Positions 7,383 to 16,976 of a DNA stretch of 27,000 nucleotides are shown here, piece after piece. A model generated the notes under the pieces. The model was not told where the DNA came from, searched no databases, and was given only the letters and a program-made list of their open reading frames with translations. The stretch comes from Prolixibacteraceae bacterium (GTDB taxonomy: Bacteria; Bacteroidota; Bacteroidia; Bacteroidales; Prolixibacteraceae): positions 1-27,000 of the forward strand of contig JAGODU010000042.1 in the NCBI GenBank assembly GCA_017998095.1, written 5' to 3'. How positions within the stretch are numbered: the first letter of the stretch is position 1; every line of letters starts with the position of its first letter. The position numbers were made by a program, and so were the translations under genes.

Positions 7383-9257
7383 TTAGACCCTATCTATAAA
7401 AACATTGTGCCAAGATTCGAGGACTAATAATTTCCATAACAAATTAGTAACATCTTCTTTCTTCGAATTTCGGTTCTTTACTAGGTTTTCAATAAAACCT
7501 TTGTTGAAGTAACCACGAGAAACGCTTTTCCGATCCAATAAGACTTCAACAATATACGAGTTCAAATCCCCCTTAAACCAACTTGATAAAGGAACAGGAA
7601 ATCCTCGCTTCTTTCGATAAATAATTTCTTTGGGTAAGAAGTTTTTAAATGCTTCTTTAAGAACAAACTTCTTCTCTAATCCATGCAATTTAAGATTCCA
7701 TGGTATTTGCTGGGTTAGTTCCACAAGAGAATGATCTAAGAATGGACATCGAAGTTCAACCGAAGCAGCCATTGTCATTTTGTCAGCCTTCAACAGAAGA
7801 TCATCAACTAACCAGGTTTTTTGATCAAGATATTGCATCCTTGAAAGAGGATCCTTATTAGAAGTTTGACTATAATATGTACTTATTTTATCAAGAAAGT
7901 CTTTATCCCTGATCTCACTACAGAATTCGGGATTATACAGTTGCTTACAGATAAGGCTTGACGTATCCGCCATGTCACCCAAAAACCTCTTTTCAAGCGG
8001 CAGATTACTCCATTCCACATATTTACTGCCTTTCACACGGCCTAGCAATCGAAGAACAATGGGATCAAGTAAAACTTTCCTAATAGAAGAGGGAACCTTA
8101 CGATACCGTTCCAAAATTAACATAATTAGGTATATATCATACCCAGCAAAAATCTCATCGGAACCTTCGCCAGAGAGTAGAACTGTGACATATTTCTTGG
8201 CCTCTCGAGACATCAGCCAAAGCGGTATGCACGCATGATCGCCTATCGGTTCTTCTATATGCCAAGTCATCTTATGAATGGCATCGGCAAAGTCCACAGG
8301 TTCAAGGATAATCTCGTTATGGTCCGTAGAAAAGAAGTTGGAAACTCTCTTAGCGTAATGCAACTCACTTTCAGCATACGCACCAGAGTATCCAATGGAA
8401 AAAGTCTTAACCGATCCAGATGCGAGCTTGGACATAAGACCAACAATAATACTTGAATCAAGCCCGCCACTCAAGAAAGCCCCCAATGGGACATCGCTAA
8501 TCATTCGATACTTAACAGAATCAGTAAGAACATCTACTACTTTCTCTTTATAGAAATTCAAGCCTAATTTGGTTGTATCTAACAGTTCAGGAAACCAGTA
8601 TTTTCTGATCCTAACACCATTGAGACCACAAACAAGATAATGCGCGGGAAGTAATTTGTGGATATTTTCAAAAAGCGTATCTGGAGCACAAATGTAGCCT
8701 AACGATATGAATTCGTCAATTGCCTTCCTGTTAACTACACTTTTATAAAGCCCAGCTTCAAGAATACACTTAATTTCTGAAGCAAAAATTAGACATTTTT
8801 CATTATTTAAAAAATAGAGTGGTTTCTTCCCAATGCGATCCCTACCAATAAACAATTCTTCTTTCCGAGAATCCCAAATAGCAAAAGAAAACATCCCTCG
8901 AAATTTATTTATACACTCGTTTCCAAACTCTTCATAAGCGTGAACGATAACTTCTGTATCAGAGTTCGTTACAAAGACATGTTGCAATCCAATCAAGCTA
9001 GACCTGATTTCTTTATAATTATAAATCTCACCGTTTAGAATCACACAAATCGATCCATCTTCATTAAAAACCGGCTGGTGACCTGAAACGAGGTCAATAA
9101 TACTCAACCTACGATGCCCAAACCCAATGTTACTCTTAACAAAAATCGAACCTTCATCTGGACCACGATGAACCATAGCATCAGTCATTCGAGTAATAAT
9201 AGCTCGGTCTACAAGATTATCTTTAGAAAAGTTATATATACCACAAATCCCACACAT
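7383..9257 (-). CDS. asnB: Glutamine-dependent amidotransferase, asparagine synthetase type (copy 1)
   Basis: A 624-residue, two-domain enzyme. The class II glutaminase domain begins MCGICGIYNF, with Cys2 as the nucleophile after removal of Met, followed by MVHRGPDEGS and LNGEIYNYKEIR. The synthetase domain has the PP-loop FLSGGLDSSI and LLSGEGSDEIFAGYD for ATP and substrate binding. The frame opens at a TTG at 9260, but ATG at 9257 is preferred because it puts Cys at position 2 and has AGGAG six bases upstream. Homologues in O-antigen and exopolysaccharide loci usually amidate a sugar acid or an attached acyl group rather than making free asparagine. Which of these applies here is unknown. 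A second AsnB-like gene lies at 22952-24913. Confidence 0.92.
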   Translation of the reverse strand: MCGICGIYNFSKDNLVDRAIITRMTDAMVHRGPDEGSIFVKSNIGFGHRRLSIIDLVSGHQPVFNEDGSICVILNGEIYNYKEIRSSLIGLQHVFVTNSDTEVIVHAYEEFGNECINKFRGMFSFAIWDSRKEELFIGRDRIGKKPLYFLNNEKCLIFASEIKCILEAGLYKSVVNRKAIDEFISLGYICAPDTLFENIHKLLPAHYLVCGLNGVRIRKYWFPELLDTTKLGLNFYKEKVVDVLTDSVKYRMISDVPLGAFLSGGLDSSIIVGLMSKLASGSVKTFSIGYSGAYAESELHYAKRVSNFFSTDHNEIILEPVDFADAIHKMTWHIEEPIGDHACIPLWLMSREAKKYVTVLLSGEGSDEIFAGYDIYLIMLILERYRKVPSSIRKVLLDPIVLRLLGRVKGSKYVEWSNLPLEKRFLGDMADTSSLICKQLYNPEFCSEIRDKDFLDKISTYYSQTSNKDPLSRMQYLDQKTWLVDDLLLKADKMTMAASVELRCPFLDHSLVELTQQIPWNLKLHGLEKKFVLKEAFKNFLPKEIIYRKKRGFPVPLSSWFKGDLNSYIVEVLLDRKSVSRGYFNKGFIENLVKNRNSKKEDVTNLLWKLLVLESWHNVFIDRV

Positions 9258-9266
9258 CAATCGCTC

Positions 9267-10508
9267 CTAAGAAGTTGACACTAAAAACTTAATTGCAACA
9301 AGTATCGCTAATTCTAAACCAGCAATATGAATAATCTCAATAGGCGCAGTACGATATTTCTTAAAAGATTTACTTATGCTTTCGATACAAACAGAAATAG
9401 CAATCAATATAAAGAGTGGAATATAGTAAGCGCTTGAAGAGAAGTATGATCCCACTAAATAAGCATATAAGCTTAACTTTAAAGCTTTAGCAAAGTAGAC
9501 CAACTCAAAATCCTTTAAGCGCTGTGCAATTATTAAATTTAATTTTTTTATACTAAAATAGAAAAATGAAAGCCAGAGAAACAAGCCCAAAAGACCCAAC
9601 TCGGTTACACATTGAATGTACGAATTGTGCGGTGCAATATAAAAATGTTGTGCAAACTGATCCTTTCCTATTCCCAGCAAGTAATTAGTTTTCAAGCTCT
9701 CTAATCCACTCCCCCAAGCATCCAATCTTCCTAAAGCGGAACTATCCGACTGGTATTCAAAGGTAGTGGAAAACCTAGGCGCAAATTTAGCAAATAATAT
9801 AAAAAGTAAAATCCCAATGAATATACAGCAGAATTGAATAACTCTATTCTTGCTAAACATCTTTAGACTCATTAGCAAAACTATGATAAAACAAAGATAG
9901 CCACCCCTTGATTGGGTCAAAAATAGACAATAAATATACAAGGAGAGGATAATAAGTAAGAAGATCTTCAGAAGAGCATTCCTTGTTAGCAATAAGAAAA
10001 CTATCACGAAAGGCAAGCAATACACTAACGCATATGCTAGCTGATTAGTACCAAAAATGCCTATTCCGTTTACTCTGCCATCAATTGTACCCACGCCCGT
10101 TAAATCAATGCCGAATGATTGCAGAATACCAATGGTCGCAGTAATAGCCATTGAAGATATAATAATAAAAATGATTATTTTAATTTTCTTCAAACTATCG
10201 ATTATACTTACAAAAAAGAAATAGATCGCGGTTACTTTCCCCCACTCAACCATAGTATTTATAGTATACTGTTTCCAGCTAAGCGACAGTGTAGATAAAC
10301 TCACAATAATCCAAAAAAATAGAATTGCTATATTTTGTTGAGAGTTATTTATATTAGCACGGCGAGAAGAAATAACTTTTACAATCCAAAAAAAAGAAAC
10401 AGAAAGCATTGTCCAGTAAACAAGCGGCAACCCCCTAATACTAAAGATAAATTCTTGTGGCTGAACAAAAGTTATAAATATAAAAAAAATTAGACTTAAA
10501 AAAAGCAT
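9267..10508 (-). CDS. O-antigen polymerase/ligase family membrane protein (Wzy_C domain)
   Basis: A 413-residue, very hydrophobic protein with roughly ten to twelve membrane segments. The Wzy_C/WaaL-type core is visible: LTQSRGGYLCFIIV near 197-210, then a periplasmic loop with GRLDAWGSGLESLK, GIGKDQF and APHNSYIQCVTELGLLGLFLW. The Arg and His in these loops match residues conserved in O-antigen ligases and some polymerases. It would either polymerise repeat units or join the finished chain to its carrier on the outer face of the inner membrane. Ligase and polymerase cannot be told apart from this sequence alone. The ATG has AGGA upstream, and the gene sits 11 bases after the unrecognised 375-residue protein. 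Confidence 0.88.
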   Translation of the reverse strand: MLFLSLIFFIFITFVQPQEFIFSIRGLPLVYWTMLSVSFFWIVKVISSRRANINNSQQNIAILFFWIIVSLSTLSLSWKQYTINTMVEWGKVTAIYFFFVSIIDSLKKIKIIIFIIISSMAITATIGILQSFGIDLTGVGTIDGRVNGIGIFGTNQLAYALVYCLPFVIVFLLLTRNALLKIFLLIILSLYIYCLFLTQSRGGYLCFIIVLLMSLKMFSKNRVIQFCCIFIGILLFILFAKFAPRFSTTFEYQSDSSALGRLDAWGSGLESLKTNYLLGIGKDQFAQHFYIAPHNSYIQCVTELGLLGLFLWLSFFYFSIKKLNLIIAQRLKDFELVYFAKALKLSLYAYLVGSYFSSSAYYIPLFILIAISVCIESISKSFKKYRTAPIEIIHIAGLELAILVAIKFLVSTS

Positions 10509-10519
10509 TCTAATCCTAT

Positions 10520-11647
10520 CTATCTTTTTAGATATTCGTAGGGCGCAATCAAAAAATCCCTGTAGTTATTTGGATTTCCCGTTTTACCTTGCTCGAGTGC
10601 CTTGACAGTATTATACATTTCTCTTGCGGAGACAAAGTGCAAAAAATATTTTTTCTTATCATTATACTCGTTTAATAAACACTGATACATCTCTGATGCT
10701 GAATCTCCAAATAGTGAATCCCAGGTTTCTTCTCTTGCTCCATGAGTATGTAATTTTATAAAAACCCAGTCGTTTCGCTCCCCAATAAAAACGCCGTTTT
10801 TAACCCAGTAATCCACTCTGTCCCTAGAAGGAGAATCGATGTTATCTATGTTGGAGGCTTCAATAACATATGGAAAACCTCCAGATCGAAAAGATTTTCT
10901 GATCCCAATGATCCCAGAAATCATAAGCAAACCGGGAGCGTTCATATTGATTACGTTTCTCTTAAGCACTTGACCCCAGTTATATGACTTTGGTTTTTGG
11001 GGATTATCAGTTGCATAAAACATTTTATTGATCATTATCGGTTGCGCCAGGCCTAAAGAAGGGAAAGTAAAGTCAGCATAACACCCCAACTCTTGAAGAA
11101 TGTCAATTTCATTGTTGACACCGCAAAAAGTATTTCCTCTTGCATTGTCCAAAGCCCAATCCCCATGAATAAAAGCAAATTTCTTTGCTCCATCCGGCAA
11201 ACAAAAGATTTTATACTTTGAATAGTCGTCAATACATTTGAGGATCTTAACTTTTAACGTTTCGCTTGTATCGGGAAAAGGTTCCATGTGATTGTGATGC
11301 AAGTGCATCTCGATCTCACCCAAACCTTGTTTGCAAAGCTTTAGCAAATCTTCCAAGAAAATGTGGTTATGATGAGGCGGGTAAAACCACGTGTGCTGTG
11401 GGAACCTGCCGTCGGCATCGGAAAACCTTTTTATAAAATCCGGATACGTGGTTGTCCATACTTTGATTCTATTCCTCGCTCTTTCAAAATCAACGTTACC
11501 ATTAAAGGGTTCAAAATGGTCCACTATCGAAAACATTATATGAACCGGACAATCAGTTGATTTTCTCCTAATCAATGAACTGGTAATTTTTTGCAAAAGA
11601 AAGTGAGTTATCCAAGGAAGGTTGTTAAGCTTATCACTAATATTCAT
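10520..11647 (-). CDS. Uncharacterised protein, possible divergent polysaccharide deacetylase-like barrel
   Basis: A 375-residue protein of a family I do not recognise with certainty. Conserved-looking polar clusters are FSIVDHFEPF (39-48), EMHLHHNH (113-120), FIHGDWALDN (159-168), ELGCYADFTFPS (186-197) and FIKLHTHGARE (296-306). An Asp after the first strand, a His-rich metal-like motif and later Asp/His pairs recall the NodB/glycoside-hydrolase deacetylase barrel, but no standard TFDDG or HSxxHP motif is present. There is no signal peptide. The start ATG overlaps the GT2 stop by four bases, so the gene is firmly inside the operon, directly before the polymerase/ligase. A metal-dependent sugar hydrolase or deacetylase is the best guess, with low certainty about chemistry. 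Confidence 0.72.
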   Translation of the reverse strand: MNISDKLNNLPWITHFLLQKITSSLIRRKSTDCPVHIMFSIVDHFEPFNGNVDFERARNRIKVWTTTYPDFIKRFSDADGRFPQHTWFYPPHHNHIFLEDLLKLCKQGLGEIEMHLHHNHMEPFPDTSETLKVKILKCIDDYSKYKIFCLPDGAKKFAFIHGDWALDNARGNTFCGVNNEIDILQELGCYADFTFPSLGLAQPIMINKMFYATDNPQKPKSYNWGQVLKRNVINMNAPGLLMISGIIGIRKSFRSGGFPYVIEASNIDNIDSPSRDRVDYWVKNGVFIGERNDWVFIKLHTHGAREETWDSLFGDSASEMYQCLLNEYNDKKKYFLHFVSAREMYNTVKALEQGKTGNPNNYRDFLIAPYEYLKR

Positions 11648-12606
11648 GGGCGTCTATTTTTAAAAGCATTAAAAAATCGTCTGAGGAATATTACAAATTC
11701 TTCACTAAGTCCTAATTTAGCTAGTAACTGAGCTTTCTGAAACAAAAACAGAAAAGAAAATGGATCAAGCAAAAATGATTTAGTTACTAATTGCCTGGCC
11801 TCTTTCTTCTCACCTAACAGGTAAAACGCTTCTGCTGCTCTATAATAACGGTCGCTGTAAGCAGTTTTTTTAATATTTATAAATTTATTACCATAACCGC
11901 TCTTTAGATTCTTCTCAAGAATTTTCAAAGCGTTAGATAACATCTTGGCAGCATTCACAGGCGCACTCATACTATTTGATCTATGCATGATTTTTACCAA
12001 AACTTCTTCTAAAATATCAATCTTATAATATCCCGCTATTCTTAACCACATATCCCAGTCTTCTGACGCTGTTAGGGTTTCATCAAAGAAACCAACCTTG
12101 CTTAAAACTTCTCGCCTGATTAAAACCCCACTACCACTACCGCTTACAATATTCCTGATAAAAAGACTTTTTTTAAATTTATTCTGATCCTTGACAGGGC
12201 TTCCTGGTACTTCCATTTCTATAACACCTTTTTCGTTTATCACATAGTACCCGCATCCCAGCAATCCAATCCCTGGATCCTGATTCATTCTAGCAACTTG
12301 AAGCTCAAGTTTGTTAGGTAGCCATTTATCATCCGCATCCAGGAACGCCACATATTCATATCCCGAATATTTAATTCCAGTATTTCGCGCGGCAGACAAT
12401 CCTTTATTTGCTTGATATATATATTTCAACCTTCCGTCAAAAAGACTGGAAACGCGATCTTTTGTATTATCCGTTGAGCCGTCATCAACAACAATAAGCT
12501 CATAGTTTTTATACGTTTGATCAAAAACACTCTGTATCGCCTGAATAACAAAATTTTCATGGTTGAACGTAGGGATAACAACACTAACACAAATGTTATT
12601 CATCAT
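11644..12606 (-). CDS. Glycosyltransferase family 2
   Basis: A GT-A fold transferase of 320 residues from the chosen start. Hallmarks are VSVVIPTFNHENFVIQAIQS, LIVVDDGSTDNT, GLSAARNTGIKYS and the metal-binding FLDADDKW (DXD-type), followed by SEDWDMWLRIAGY, which supplies the catalytic-base region. The C-terminal 70 residues resemble a short helical repeat (AAEAFYLLGEKKEARQLVTKSF), as in many GT2 proteins with TPR-like tails. The frame extends upstream to a TTG at 12627, but the tandem ATG codons at 12606 and 12603, just after the stop of the previous gene, are more likely starts. It is the only GT2 in the window. Confidence 0.92.
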   Translation of the reverse strand: MMNNICVSVVIPTFNHENFVIQAIQSVFDQTYKNYELIVVDDGSTDNTKDRVSSLFDGRLKYIYQANKGLSAARNTGIKYSGYEYVAFLDADDKWLPNKLELQVARMNQDPGIGLLGCGYYVINEKGVIEMEVPGSPVKDQNKFKKSLFIRNIVSGSGSGVLIRREVLSKVGFFDETLTASEDWDMWLRIAGYYKIDILEEVLVKIMHRSNSMSAPVNAAKMLSNALKILEKNLKSGYGNKFINIKKTAYSDRYYRAAEAFYLLGEKKEARQLVTKSFLLDPFSFLFLFQKAQLLAKLGLSEEFVIFLRRFFNAFKNRRP

Positions 12607-12607
12607 A

Positions 12608-13783
12608 TTAACAATTATGCAAGACAACTTCTTTATATAACTTTTCGGTTAGCTCAGACATTTTCTTGTAGTTGAATTTTTGTTCAACTGATCTGCGCGC
12701 AGCCATTCCTATAGTCAACCTTAATTCTTCATCATTAATAAGTTTACTAATAGCTTCTCTTAGCTGCTTTAGGTTACCTGTTTCAACAAGAATGCCCGAT
12801 TCTCCATTTGAAACAACTTCAGGGACTCCGCCAGCCACGCATCCAATAACAGGTTTTGCGTAGCTCATTGCCTCAACAAAGATCAAACCGAATGATTCAT
12901 AAATTGAAGGTACAACAAAAATATCGCATTCAGAATAATAATGGTCCCTTTCGTTATCAGATATGCAGCCAAGAAACTTTACTTGTGAATTATTATCTTT
13001 GTATTTTTTTTTAAAATACTCTTCGTGCGTTATGTTACCAGGAGCTAACGGCCTATCTTGCCCTATCAAAATAAACTCAATATTATCATGCAGTGATAAC
13101 AAGTCAGGAATAACATTAATAAAATCAATTGTCCCCTTACGAGTTTCCATTCTACTAACATATAGGATAGTTATTTTTTCCTTTTTTGTCTTTGATGGGA
13201 CAACTTTGGGATATTTAAGACCCAAGGGTATAATATGAGTATTTCTGCTTGCAAAATTATATTCTTCCGACATCATATTCTTATGATAATTTGTTGATGA
13301 CGTAAGCACATCACTCATCTGACAAGAAAGCTTTTCAAGCAAACATGTAAATCTATCTCCAAAACTCACTAATTTGCCTTCTTTAATTTTTAAAGATTCA
13401 AAATACGGCGTATGCATTCGGGTAACAACTCGTCGTCTCTTGAACTTCATTAAATAAACAAAACCAGGCCCTTCCCAATTCGGGAACTCTACTACATCAA
13501 TTCTATGATTTCTGTCGAGGCGTTCTATTTCTTGGGAAACAACCCAACTCCAAGCCAAACCCGGAAAAAAACTTTCGACGAATGGGATTTGTTGCATGGG
13601 TATCCGAATAACAGTAACACCTTCCTGAGTAGATGCTTTTCTAGAATCTATCAGCCTAGACTGGGTTATAACAAAAACGTTATGACCCAATTCTACTAAA
13701 CCCTGAGCTAAATTATAAATGTATGTACCAATACCGCCAACATCTTCAGGAGGATAACTCGTTGAAACAAGGCAAATGTTCAT
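12608..13783 (-). CDS. Glycosyltransferase family 4
   Basis: A 391-residue GT-B enzyme. The start MNICLVSTSYPPEDVGGIGTY is the common GT4 N-terminus with the Gly-rich acceptor loop. THIIPLGLKYP is the hinge, ILYVSRMETRKGTIDFI opens the donor domain, and SIYESFGLIFVEAMSYAKPVIG gives the retaining E-x7-E motif, followed by AGGVPEVVSNGESGILV. The ATG has a strong AAGGAG eight bases upstream, one of the best ribosome-binding sites in the locus, after a 21-base gap from the acetyltransferase gene. It adds a sugar of unknown identity to the repeat unit. Confidence 0.93.
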   Translation of the reverse strand: MNICLVSTSYPPEDVGGIGTYIYNLAQGLVELGHNVFVITQSRLIDSRKASTQEGVTVIRIPMQQIPFVESFFPGLAWSWVVSQEIERLDRNHRIDVVEFPNWEGPGFVYLMKFKRRRVVTRMHTPYFESLKIKEGKLVSFGDRFTCLLEKLSCQMSDVLTSSTNYHKNMMSEEYNFASRNTHIIPLGLKYPKVVPSKTKKEKITILYVSRMETRKGTIDFINVIPDLLSLHDNIEFILIGQDRPLAPGNITHEEYFKKKYKDNNSQVKFLGCISDNERDHYYSECDIFVVPSIYESFGLIFVEAMSYAKPVIGCVAGGVPEVVSNGESGILVETGNLKQLREAISKLINDEELRLTIGMAARRSVEQKFNYKKMSELTEKLYKEVVLHNC

Positions 13784-13804
13784 GCTTAAACTCCTTATTA
13801 AACT

Positions 13805-14395
13805 TTACCGCTTCTTAATAACCTTTGCTGGAATACCAACTGCAATAGAATCTCTAGGGATGCTTTTACTAACAACAGCATTCGCACCAATAATTGAGTT
13901 TTCACCTATTGTCACGCCTTTTAGAATGGTGACTTTTGCTCCAATCCAAACGTTATCTCCTATCTCAATGTCTTTTTCAACATAACCTTGCTGGTTAATC
14001 ATTTTCTCTTTATCTTCGAATAAATGATCATGATCTCGTATAGATACGGATTCAGCTATTAAACAATTCTTTCCAATTTTTAGTCTTTTTCTGCATGCAA
14101 TCACTGAGAATCTACCAACAAGTGTTTTTTCACCAATAATCAATTCTCCTTCAGACTTAATCTGAACATGATCGTTGATTTTTACATGCTGTTTAATTAT
14201 TAATGCTCCTGCTTTGGTTACATGTATATCAGAATCATTACCAAATTCCACAGATTCGTGAATGTCCAAAATCCCGCCCCGCTTGATACTTTCTTTAAGC
14301 ATTAAAGAAGTCCGTTCTCTAGAATAAAGGTTAACTATTTTTACTAAGAAGTGTGTAAGTATTGCGGAAATATTTTTTTTAATTAAATATCTCAT
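13805..14395 (-). CDS. Hexapeptide-repeat (left-handed beta-helix) acyltransferase
   Basis: A 196-residue protein built mainly from hexapeptide repeats, for example LIIGEKTLVGRFSVIA, LKIGKNCLIAESVSIRDHDH and IEIGDNVWIGAKVTILKGVTIGENSIIGANAVV. Such trimeric enzymes transfer acetyl groups from acetyl-CoA to sugar hydroxyl or amino groups. RDHDH near residues 117-121 holds the likely catalytic His, and the C-terminal AVGIPAKVIKKR is the standard ending of the WbbJ/NodL-like group. The start overlaps the flippase stop by four bases (ATGA). O-acetylation of the polymer is the likely role; the target sugar is unknown. Confidence 0.9.
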   Translation of the reverse strand: MRYLIKKNISAILTHFLVKIVNLYSRERTSLMLKESIKRGGILDIHESVEFGNDSDIHVTKAGALIIKQHVKINDHVQIKSEGELIIGEKTLVGRFSVIACRKRLKIGKNCLIAESVSIRDHDHLFEDKEKMINQQGYVEKDIEIGDNVWIGAKVTILKGVTIGENSIIGANAVVSKSIPRDSIAVGIPAKVIKKR

Positions 14396-15822
14396 GTTTT
14401 TCTCAAAAAAAGTTTAATCTTCTCTAAATCATCTAGCCCTATTACTCTAAATATAACTAAAAAGACAAAATAAGAAATACCACCTGCAATAACAACGATA
14501 CCAAGATTAAAAGATTTAAGAATATAAACAAAAAATCCCATTATCAAAGCAGAAACCAGAACTTTAATAACGCGTTGGAAAGAAATAAATTCCTTGACTA
14601 GATGTTTCCTTACGAAAATAGCAAACAAAAAAGCTGATATAATTGACATTAGTAATGTTGCGATAGCAACCCCCATTTCTTTAAAAAAAGGAATCAGCAT
14701 CAAATTAAGAACTAAATAACCTGGCGTAACAATAAACGGCACTACAGCGCCTTTCTTTTCCTTGTGAATAGCTCCTAATGTCCAGCCTAATAATGAAGTT
14801 ATAAAAGTACTAAAGAGCCACCATATAAGAATTTGAAGAATAATCACTGAAGAAAGATAAGTTTCACCATATATAAGAAGAATTACTTGTTTAGCAAGAA
14901 TTGTTCCTGCAACAGCAATTGGCAATCCAATTAGAAATAAATAAAACAAGAATTTCTGAAAAAGCTCTATAGCTTCATCTTTAGACTTTGAGTACAAAAA
15001 TGCTAAAGTTGGATATATGGCAGTGCAAATCCCATCAGGAATAATAAGTAGCTTTTCAACTAGATTATTGGCAGCCCCGTAAATTCCAACGGAAGCATCA
15101 CCGGCGAGTTTAGAAAGTAAAATTATACCGATCCGGTTTCCAATAAGACCAACAAACGTAGGCAAAAAGAATGGCAACCCTCTAATTAAACTCAACTTCC
15201 AGAAAGCGAAATCAACCTTAACTACCGGAATGACAATAAATTTTAAACAAAAGAAGAGAGCAATTAACAATCCCAGCAGACTTCCCAACGAATAAACAAC
15301 CGTGAGAGAAATTACCCCGAAACCCCAATAAATTACTAATACAGAGAAGGCAGTTAGTACTAAACCCGAGATAAATTGTGAATAAGCAATGAAATGCATC
15401 TTCTCAAAACCTTGAAAAGCGCTGTGTAGTGTAACAGCGACTCCATTAAACATCAAGGTAAGAGCCGCAATATATACTACGGTTCTTGTATCTCCGGCAT
15501 AATTCATCACATTGATCAATAATAGAATTACTACATATACGACCAAAGCTAATGCCAACCTTAGAGCAAGCACTTTACCAAGAATTACATCTGCTTGCGT
15601 TTTGTTTTCAGAAATATCACGAGTCGTTAATGAGTTAAGACCCATATTTGTTAAGGGCAAAAAGATTCCTACAAAGCTAAATGCAAAAACAAACTTACCA
15701 TATTCAGCTTGTCCAAGTTCTCTGGCAATGTACCCAATAACAAATAACGATAATAAATTTAAAAGTATTGGTTGAAGAATAAGCCAAAAGGAATTGATAA
15801 TTACTTTTCTTGTATTACTCAT
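14392..15822 (-). CDS. Wzx-type polysaccharide flippase (MOP superfamily)
   Basis: A 476-residue membrane protein with about 14 predicted hydrophobic segments. It opens VIINSFWLILQPILLNLLSLFVIGYIARELG, split by the turn region usual in Wzx proteins, and AEYGKFVFAFSFVGIFLPLTNMGL is the classic early motif of oligosaccharide flippases. It would move the lipid-linked repeat unit across the inner membrane. It shares four-base ATGA overlaps with both neighbours, the GT4 upstream and the acetyltransferase downstream. Together with the polymerase/ligase at 9267-10508 it indicates a Wzx/Wzy-like export route rather than an ABC transporter, and no ABC transporter genes were seen in the window. Confidence 0.92.
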   Translation of the reverse strand: MSNTRKVIINSFWLILQPILLNLLSLFVIGYIARELGQAEYGKFVFAFSFVGIFLPLTNMGLNSLTTRDISENKTQADVILGKVLALRLALALVVYVVILLLINVMNYAGDTRTVVYIAALTLMFNGVAVTLHSAFQGFEKMHFIAYSQFISGLVLTAFSVLVIYWGFGVISLTVVYSLGSLLGLLIALFFCLKFIVIPVVKVDFAFWKLSLIRGLPFFLPTFVGLIGNRIGIILLSKLAGDASVGIYGAANNLVEKLLIIPDGICTAIYPTLAFLYSKSKDEAIELFQKFLFYLFLIGLPIAVAGTILAKQVILLIYGETYLSSVIILQILIWWLFSTFITSLLGWTLGAIHKEKKGAVVPFIVTPGYLVLNLMLIPFFKEMGVAIATLLMSIISAFLFAIFVRKHLVKEFISFQRVIKVLVSALIMGFFVYILKSFNLGIVVIAGGISYFVFLVIFRVIGLDDLEKIKLFLRKT

Positions 15823-16958
15823 TGGTTAAGACCTGCTAATTTTGAATAGAATACGAAATATCCATCAATCATCTTCTTCAGAGAATAGTTTTTAATTACA
15901 TACTGTCTTGCATTGAATCCCATTCGCGTCGCTAAAGCCTGGTTAAGAATTAGGTCGCGTATTCTGCATGACAACAATTCGTCATTATCTTCAATAATAT
16001 ATCCATTGAACCCTTCTTTAACTAGTTCATTTGACCCAATGGAATTAGTCGCGATTACTGGGATTCCGGAAGACATTGCCTCTAAAATAACATTAGATAG
16101 ACCTTCGGATCCGCTTAAACTTGGCAAAACCAATACATTAGCCAAATACAATAAATATGGAATATCATTTCTAAGTCCAAGAAACTGAACTTCTTCAGTT
16201 AAAGAAGATTCCTCAACAAAAGCCTCTAACTTTTCTCGATCATTTCCTTCTCCAACCAAAAAAACTCTAAACCTCAGAGAGCCTATCTTAGGCTTTAGTA
16301 ACTTAGCCGCCCTGAGAAGAAGCATCTGATTCTTGCTCTTCTTTAGGCTACCAATACAAACAATTTTAAACCCATTATGCTCGTCTACCTTAGGCGAATT
16401 AACTGATACGCTTTTAGCATATTGAGCATGGTTTTTTCCACAGAAAATTTCAGTGTCAACGCCATTTTGTATTACGAACACCTTATCAGGACGTATATTT
16501 AATCTAGAAACGATTTCATTTTTTAATGAATCGGAAACAGATAAAATACTATTACACAACTTGTAAACCAACCTCTGCAAAAAGACTTGGTGAGGTTTCA
16601 GAAAGAAACTGCCGTGTTCACCATTTATCACAATCGCAACACCTGCTAATCGAGCGGCAAGGATTGACACGAATGAACCTTGTCCCCAACCATGAGTATG
16701 AACGATCCTGGGTCTCTTATGCAAGAAAAGTCGATAGAGTTCGCTGAATTGTTTGACAAAATTTCCTTCTTTTGTATTAAGTACCAGGGTCTTTACTGAC
16801 GGTTTTATCCTCTCGGCCAACTTTCCCAAACCATGTAAACAAACAATCTCAATCCGGAAGGTATCTTTATCAAAATGATTTGCCAAATTGACAATCCCGT
16901 TTTCCAATCCCCCGGCATCAAGCTTAGAAACTACGTGCAAGATAAGTATTTTTTCCAC
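15819..16958 (-). CDS. Glycosyltransferase family 4
   Basis: A 379-residue GT-B enzyme. It opens ILILHVVSKLDAGGLENGIVN, the pattern of GT4 enzymes of exopolysaccharide loci, with HTHGWGQG and NGEHGSFF in the acceptor half. VFVIQNGVDTEIF is the hinge, and LPSLSGSEGLSNVILEAMSSGIPVIA is the donor-site E-x7-E signature. The start is GTG (16958-16956) with GGAG about ten bases upstream. If the frameshifted deacetylase tail (16977-17090) is counted, only 18 bases separate the two genes, in keeping with the packed operon. Sugar specificity is unknown. Confidence 0.92.
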   Translation of the reverse strand: MEKILILHVVSKLDAGGLENGIVNLANHFDKDTFRIEIVCLHGLGKLAERIKPSVKTLVLNTKEGNFVKQFSELYRLFLHKRPRIVHTHGWGQGSFVSILAARLAGVAIVINGEHGSFFLKPHQVFLQRLVYKLCNSILSVSDSLKNEIVSRLNIRPDKVFVIQNGVDTEIFCGKNHAQYAKSVSVNSPKVDEHNGFKIVCIGSLKKSKNQMLLLRAAKLLKPKIGSLRFRVFLVGEGNDREKLEAFVEESSLTEEVQFLGLRNDIPYLLYLANVLVLPSLSGSEGLSNVILEAMSSGIPVIATNSIGSNELVKEGFNGYIIEDNDELLSCRIRDLILNQALATRMGFNARQYVIKNYSLKKMIDGYFVFYSKLAGLNQ

Positions 16959-16976
16959 AAGAAAACGACTCCGATT

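Noticed and set aside
9258..9260. TTG start for the first AsnB-like gene
   Set aside because: It would place Met before the MCGICG start and bury the Cys nucleophile at position 3; ATG at 9257 has a good AGGAG at proper spacing.
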